Source of the DNA: Xanthomonas phaseoli pv. phaseoli
Lineage (GTDB): Bacteria; Pseudomonadota; Gammaproteobacteria; Xanthomonadales; Xanthomonadaceae
DNA: 64,000 nt
Reading direction: 5' to 3'
NCBI GenBank assembly: GCA_022749655.1
Contig: CP094243.1
Span: forward strand, 1,612,001-1,676,000
Both the position numbers and the translations under genes were made by a program. The notes under the pieces were generated by a model. The model ran no database searches. It saw nothing but the letters and a program-made list of their open reading frames with translations, and was not told where the DNA came from. This document shows, piece after piece, positions 59,790 through 64,000 of this stretch (the first letter of the stretch is position 1; each line of letters begins with the position of its first letter).

Positions 59790-61534
59790 TCGGCAGACAG
59801 CACTTACGTCGTGCGGCAATCGGCATGCTGGCCAGCGTGGCACTGTTGGCGTGCGCGCCGGTGGGTTCGGTCACGCGCGCGTGGCTGGATCGCGACAGCG
59901 TCAATGCCGGCGATGTGGCGATGTTGAATATCGAAACCGACCAACGCGGCGTCGACCCGGATTACACGCCGTTGCGCACCGACTTCGTGCTGGGCGCCAA
60001 GAGCGCCAATCAGCAGATGCAGGTGGCCAGTGGATCGGTGACGGTGCGCGCCCTGTTCGGCGTGGTGCTGACGCCGCGCAAGAGCGGCGAACTGATCGTA
60101 CCGGCGATCCGCGTGGGCAATGAACGCACCGAACCGCTGCGCCTGCAGGTGGTTGGGGCGGCAAACGATCCCGCAAGCAGTCCCGGCAACGCTGCCGGCG
60201 CGCCGAGTGCGGCGCAGGGCAATGAGGAAGCGTTCGTCCAAACCCAGGTGGACGACGCGCAGCCCTACGTGCAGCAAAGCGTGGGCGTGGTGGTGCGGTT
60301 GTACTTCGCCACCCAGCTGGCATCGGGCGAGTTGGATCTTGAGGCCCCCGACGGGGCATCGATGCAGCGCGTCGGCGACGACGTCAGCTCGGTCAAGGTC
60401 GTCAATGGACGCCAATACAACGTGGTGGAGCGGCGCTACCTGCTGGTGCCCGAGCGCAGCGGTCGCCTGCTGCTGCCGCCGGCACGTTTCAATGGGCGTT
60501 CGGTGGGCGGGTTTTTCGACGATTATTTCGGACGCGGCAACGGTGAGCTGAGTGCGCGCAGTGCAAGCATTCCGCTGCAGGTGCGCGCGCAACCGGCCAA
60601 TGCGCCGCAGCCGTGGCTGCCGTTGCGCAGCCTGCAGTTGCGCTACACGACCACGCCACAGCGAGCGAGAGCCGGTGAGGCGGTCCAATTCGTGGTGGAA
60701 GCCAGTGCGCGCGGCGCGACCCAGGCGCAGTTTCCCGAATTGCCGACGCCAAGCGTGCCCGATGCGCAGGTATTTGCCGAGCCGCCGCAATTCGAGGAGC
60801 GCTTCGTGGACGGCTCGCCGCAACTGCGACTGACCCGGCGCTATTCGATCGTGCCTAACCGTGCCGGTCCGTTGGTGGTGCCCGGGCTGCAGATGGCATG
60901 GTGGGATGTCGGGGCAGGCGCAGCCAAGACCGCGTCACTGCCCGATCTGACGCTCGATGTGGCGGCAGGTAGCGGTGCGTTTGCGACACCTGCGCCGACA
61001 CCGGCGCCGAATCCGACACCCGATCAATCGGCACCGACACCGGATCGCACGCTCACCCTGCAAGCACCATCGCCCGCGCGACCGCCGTGGGCATGGATCG
61101 CGGCGGCGATCGGATTTGCGCTGTTGTGGATCGCCACGCTGGTGTGGGCGTTAGCGCGTCGGCGCGGTGTTCCGCGCGGTGCATCAGGCGGCAATGAGGG
61201 CAACGGCAGCAGTGTGCCAGCCGAGGGTAGGCGTGCGACCCACGGCGTGGCCGAGCTGCGCCGCGCGCTCGACACCGGCGGCATGGACGATGTGGCGGCG
61301 GTGCTCTGCGGCATGGCCGGCGTTGCCGATATCGATGCAGTCATGGCGGCATTGGCAGACCCGGCGCAGCGTGCAGCCGTGGCGCGCATGCAGCGCGCAC
61401 GCTGGGGCGGCGATGGCGATGTGACCGGCGCACGCGCCGCCTTGCGCGAAGCGTTCGCCAAGGGGCCGCGGTGGCACCATGCAAGCGCAGCCGAACCGGA
61501 GGTGCTGGCGCCGCTGTATCCGCCTACGCCTTAA
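59786..61534 (+). CDS. batD: BatD-family protein
   Basis: A 582-residue BatD-type protein. N-terminal signal with LASVALLACAP, a signal peptide or possible lipobox, then beta-sandwich repeats: RAWLDRDSVNAGDVAMLNIE, SVTVRALFGVVLTPRKSGEL, VGVVVRLYFATQLASGELDL and RRYLLVPERSGRLLLPPARF. A proline/threonine linker leads to a membrane helix (PPWAWIAAAIGFALLWIATL) and a short cytoplasmic helical tail (ATHGVAELRRALDTGGMDDV). It closes the operon with a four-base overlap to the BatB/C gene. Family role unknown beyond association with MoxR/VWA complexes. Confidence 0.92.
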   Translation: MIGRQHLRRAAIGMLASVALLACAPVGSVTRAWLDRDSVNAGDVAMLNIETDQRGVDPDYTPLRTDFVLGAKSANQQMQVASGSVTVRALFGVVLTPRKSGELIVPAIRVGNERTEPLRLQVVGAANDPASSPGNAAGAPSAAQGNEEAFVQTQVDDAQPYVQQSVGVVVRLYFATQLASGELDLEAPDGASMQRVGDDVSSVKVVNGRQYNVVERRYLLVPERSGRLLLPPARFNGRSVGGFFDDYFGRGNGELSARSASIPLQVRAQPANAPQPWLPLRSLQLRYTTTPQRARAGEAVQFVVEASARGATQAQFPELPTPSVPDAQVFAEPPQFEERFVDGSPQLRLTRRYSIVPNRAGPLVVPGLQMAWWDVGAGAAKTASLPDLTLDVAAGSGAFATPAPTPAPNPTPDQSAPTPDRTLTLQAPSPARPPWAWIAAAIGFALLWIATLVWALARRRGVPRGASGGNEGNGSSVPAEGRRATHGVAELRRALDTGGMDDVAAVLCGMAGVADIDAVMAALADPAQRAAVARMQRARWGGDGDVTGARAALREAFAKGPRWHHASAAEPEVLAPLYPPTP

Positions 61535-61803
61535 TTGAGAGTTGTGTGGGTACCGGCCTGGAACGACTGACATAGTGGTTGCGCAGTTGCCGCGCGGCCG
61601 CAGCCGGTGTGACGAGGGGCCTGTAACAACGGTACTTCGATTCCGCGTGTGAGATCTGCACTCGGTTAAGTGGCTCGTTAGATGTCGTTGGCCGTTCACT
61701 TGCTCCGAGCGGCGACACTGCCTTGCCGCGCTGATATCGCATTGATTTTGATTGCGCGTGATCTGCCACTGTGCAGAAAAGTGCGAAGCGCGATAGCGCT
61801 GCG

Positions 61804-61902
61804 GCCACCCTTGCCGGCCACGCTGCAAGTACATCCTTGTAAGCGCCTCGGCGGCATTCATGCCGCCAAGGGTCCCGCCACGGTGAGCGGGCAAGGACCA
61901 GT
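61804..61902. repeat. Structured intergenic repeat A, copy 2
   Basis: It shares with 18168-18275 the words CCCTTGCC, CACGCTG(A/C)AAGTAC, TGTAAGC, the palindrome GGCGGCATTCATGCCGCC, GGTCCCGC and GGCAAGG, in the same order and orientation. The outer arms are less well paired here than in copy 1. Base changes on both sides of the central palindrome keep its pairing (ACGCGGCAT/ATGCCGCGT against GGCGGCAT/ATGCCGCC). Confidence 0.7.
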
Positions 61903-62071
61903 CGAGAGAGTCGGTAGTTGGTGCAGGCGCTGCATTACATGTTCCTGGTTCGCTAGCGCGCACGTGTTCTGCGAATTGCACCACCATGAGCGCTTAGCTA
62001 CGAGTCGCTAAGCCTTTTACTAAGCGGCCTGACAGCGTGCTGGTGCGCTGTCTTGGCCGCATGGACGTGTT

Positions 62072-62112
62072 CACGGCGTGTCCGGCGAGCGGCGAGGGCA
62101 CCGCGCACTCGA
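62072..62112. repeat. Structured intergenic repeat B, copy 2 (right arm)
   Basis: ACGGCGTGTCC(G/C)GC(G/A)AGCGGCGAGGGCACCGCGCACTCG is shared with 18527-18566 with only two differences (first alternatives are this copy). The matching left arm seen at 18456 is only weakly recognisable here, near 62046-62060. Confidence 0.65.
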
Positions 62113-62351
62113 TAGACCAGGCTGCGACCAATAGCATCGGATGTCACTGAGCGTCGCGACGACTCGAAATGCCGGCTGCACTGTCTTCGTCGCTAAAAAG
62201 CGAAGCCTCCAGCCAGCCGTAAAATGCTTGCTGCCTCCGACATCGAGAACCTCACCTCCCCGCAGCAGCTGCGCAGGAGCATCCCGGGTAGGTGGCCGCA
62301 TCCATGGCGTTTGTTAAGCTCCGGTCTTTGTGTCCACCAAGGCCTGACCAG

Positions 62352-63632
62352 ATGACAGCATCCCCAGCCACGCGCCGCCCGGGCCTGCCCCTGCATTGGA
62401 AGATGGGAATTGGCTTCGCCGTTGGCCTGTTGTTGGGCCTGGCTGTCTATTACCTGGCCGGCAGCGACGCTGAGTGGGTGCGCCTGGCGACCAAGTACGT
62501 CACCACGCCGTTTTCGCAGGTCTTCCTCAATCTGATCTTCATGCTGATCGTGCCGCTGCTGTTCTCGGCGCTGGTCATGGGGATTTCCGAGATGGGCGAC
62601 ATCCGCGCGCTCGGGCGGGTGGGGTGGCGCACCCTGGGCTATACCGTGGTGCTGTCCGGGGTGGCGGTGTTGCTGGGGCTGGTGCTGGTCAACGTGCTCA
62701 AGCCCGGCGCGGGCGTGGACCCGCAACTGGCCAGTCAGCTGATCCAGGAAAACGCCGAGCGCACCCGCGAGATTATTTCCAGCTCCGGCACCCAGCCGCA
62801 GGGCATGGACATGCTGTTGTCGATCGTGCCCAGCAACGTGATTGCCGCCGCGTCGAGCAATGGCGCGATTCTGTCGCTGATGTTTTTCGCGGTGATGTTC
62901 GGCGTGGGCATGGTGCTGACCGAAGACGAAAAGGTTGCCACGTTGCGGCGCGGCATCGAGGGGATCTTCGAAATCTCGATGACCTTGATCGGACTGGTGA
63001 TCCGTCTGGCGCCATATGCGGTGGCGTGTTTCATGTTCAACCTGGCCGCGCTGTTCGGCTTCGATCTGCTGATTCGTCTGGGCGCCTACGTGGGCGTGGT
63101 GGTGCTGGCGCTGGGCCTGCACATGGTGGTCAGTTACGGCATTGCGGTGAAATTCGCCGGGCGCTCGCCGCTGGGCTTTTTCCGCCAGACCCAGGAAGCG
63201 ACAGTGATGGCGTTCTCGACCGCTTCCAGCAACGCGACCCTGCCCACCGCTCTGCGCGTGGCCGATGAGATGGGCTTGCCGTCGCGGGTGTCGCGCTTCG
63301 TGCTGACCGTGGGCGCCACCGCCAACCAGAACGGCACCGCACTCTTCGAAGGCGTCACGGTGATCTTCCTGGCGCAGTTCTTCAACGTGGACCTGAGCTT
63401 GGGCCAGCAGTTCATGGTGATGCTGGTCTGCATCCTCGGCGGGATCGGCACGGCCGGCGTGCCCTCCGGCTCGCTACCGGTGGTGGCGCTGATCTGCGCG
63501 ATGGTCGGGGTCAACCCGGTGGGGATCGGCATGATCCTGGGCGTCAACCACTTCCTGGACATGTGCCGCACGGCGCTGAACGTAACCGGGGATCTGGCGC
63601 TGACGACCTTGGTCGCCAAGGGCGAGGAATAG
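62352..63632 (+). CDS. Dicarboxylate/amino acid:cation symporter
   Basis: A 426-residue inner-membrane transporter of the DAACS family (GltP/DctA type), with eight predicted helices and two re-entrant loops. Family motifs: PFSQVFLNLIFMLIVPLLFS near the N-terminus, the serine-rich loop TVMAFSTASSNATLPTALRV, the NQNGTALFEGVTVIFLAQFF segment (NxxGT, cation site), GTAGVPSGSLPVVALI and GVNHFLDMCRTALNVTGD with the substrate-binding arginine and asparagine. It would take up C4-dicarboxylates, glutamate or aspartate with protons or sodium. The DMCRT sequence is common to the whole family and does not settle the substrate. ATG 62352 chosen. Confidence 0.94.
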   Translation: MTASPATRRPGLPLHWKMGIGFAVGLLLGLAVYYLAGSDAEWVRLATKYVTTPFSQVFLNLIFMLIVPLLFSALVMGISEMGDIRALGRVGWRTLGYTVVLSGVAVLLGLVLVNVLKPGAGVDPQLASQLIQENAERTREIISSSGTQPQGMDMLLSIVPSNVIAAASSNGAILSLMFFAVMFGVGMVLTEDEKVATLRRGIEGIFEISMTLIGLVIRLAPYAVACFMFNLAALFGFDLLIRLGAYVGVVVLALGLHMVVSYGIAVKFAGRSPLGFFRQTQEATVMAFSTASSNATLPTALRVADEMGLPSRVSRFVLTVGATANQNGTALFEGVTVIFLAQFFNVDLSLGQQFMVMLVCILGGIGTAGVPSGSLPVVALICAMVGVNPVGIGMILGVNHFLDMCRTALNVTGDLALTTLVAKGEE

Positions 63633-63788
63633 GGAATCGGGAATCGGGAATGGGTAAAGCGGGCTGTTGCGATCGGGACGTGCGATTGGGGTCATGCCGT
63701 ACCGCGGCAGCGGTGCGAGCGGCGTTAGCGACCAATTCGCAACGCTGCATCCGATTCCCGATTCCCAATTCGCGACCCCGATTCCCAT
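63629..63788. repeat. Inverted GGGAATCGGGAAT intergenic repeat with core
   Basis: The left arm GGGAATCGGGAATCGGGAAT and right arm GATTCCCGATTCCCAATTCG flank about 100 bases of core with AAAGCGGGCTGTTGCGATCG, matching the core of the copy at 42486. It is the most perfect copy in the window and separates the symporter gene from tkt. Confidence 0.78.
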
Positions 63789-63856
63789 AACGCTGTGTAT
63801 GGGAGAATAGGCATCTCCGCTTCCAGCGGTGTTCCCCTCCGCTTCCATAGACGCCC

Positions 63857-64000
63857 ATGACCCAGCCCACCCGCCGCCAGCTGGCCAACGCCATCCGTTT
63901 TCTTGCCGCAGACGCGGTCGAAGCCGCCAAGTCCGGTCACCCCGGCATGCCGATGGGCATGGCCGATATCGCAGAAGTGCTGTGGAACGACTTCTACCGG
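63857..64000 (+). CDS. tkt: Transketolase, N-terminal part (runs off the window)
   Basis: The first 48 residues of a transketolase: [20 protein letters not shown], then [20 protein letters not shown]. The SGHPGxPxG motif, whose histidine contacts thiamine diphosphate and substrate, is diagnostic. The gene continues beyond base 64000. Transketolase moves two-carbon units in the pentose phosphate pathway, alongside rpiA at 22071. Confidence 0.95.
   Translation, partial: MTQPTRRQLANAIRFLAADAVEAAKSGHPGMPMGMADIAEVLWNDFYR

Larger units (their letters stand above)
61535..62351. other. About 0.8 kb non-coding region with structured repeats
   Basis: No convincing gene. The region holds second copies of the structured repeats A and B found at 18.2-18.6 kb, in the same order and orientation. 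Near its right end (62190-62210) is the opposed pair TTCGTCGCTAAAAAGCGAAG, a small hairpin of unknown role. The upstream region of the symporter gene is at the far right. Confidence 0.6.

Overview
The window is a stretch of GC-rich gammaproteobacterial chromosome, almost certainly Xanthomonas. The signs are C5-pathway heme synthesis (hemL), the neighbourhood gmk-rpoZ-spoT-ridA-recG, a pilMNOPQ operon, large TonB-dependent receptors, an IS407-type insertion sequence, recurrent intergenic GGGAATCGGGAAT-type repeats, and a small protein that looks like an XVIPCD (the type IV secretion signal domain of Xanthomonadales). I do not assign a species.

Layout. 1-1.5 kb: the end of a class III aminotransferase and a HAD hydrolase. 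1.8-11.4 kb: an accessory locus made of a TonB receptor, a Tat-exported FAD amine oxidase, cytochrome c, a secreted RidA-like protein, a Tat-exported HisC-like aminotransferase and azurin, facing a 923-residue MalT/LuxR-type regulator. 11.9-19.7 kb: hemL, an Oar-like TonB receptor destroyed by a 1192-bp IS3-family element, about 1 kb of structured repeat DNA, thiE and rubredoxin. 19.9-29.1 kb: a low-GC secreted orphan, a SirB1-like protein, a DUF192 lipoprotein, rpiA, an EVE protein, fau, 6S RNA, zapA and its coiled-coil partner, ygfB, pepP, the orphan XVIPCD protein and pepQ. 29.3-35.3 kb: PilZ plus DUF1631, then rph-VOC-rdgB-hemW. 35.4-45.4 kb: yicC, gmk, rpoZ, spoT, ridA, recG, a nucleoside hydrolase, L31 type B and citrate synthase. 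45.7-54.3 kb: an uncharacterised gene, PBP1A and pilMNOPQ. 54.5-61.5 kb: a MoxR/DUF58/DUF4381/BatA/BatB-C/BatD operon. 62.4-64 kb: a dicarboxylate:cation symporter and the start of transketolase.

The most interesting biology is the 1.8-11.4 kb cluster. It reads as an envelope-located amine or amino-acid oxidation system: uptake by the outer-membrane receptor, FAD-dependent oxidation in the periplasm, electrons to cytochrome c and azurin, reactive imines cleared by an exported RidA homologue, and an exported PLP enzyme acting on the product or substrate. The substrate is unknown.

One caution applies throughout. At least fourteen genes, several of them core, carry apparent single-base frameshifts, mostly one-base losses in short runs of one base. 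This pattern fits sequencing error in a draft assembly better than gene decay. Such genes are annotated over their full extent with the break stated. Only the IS-interrupted receptor is called a pseudogene.
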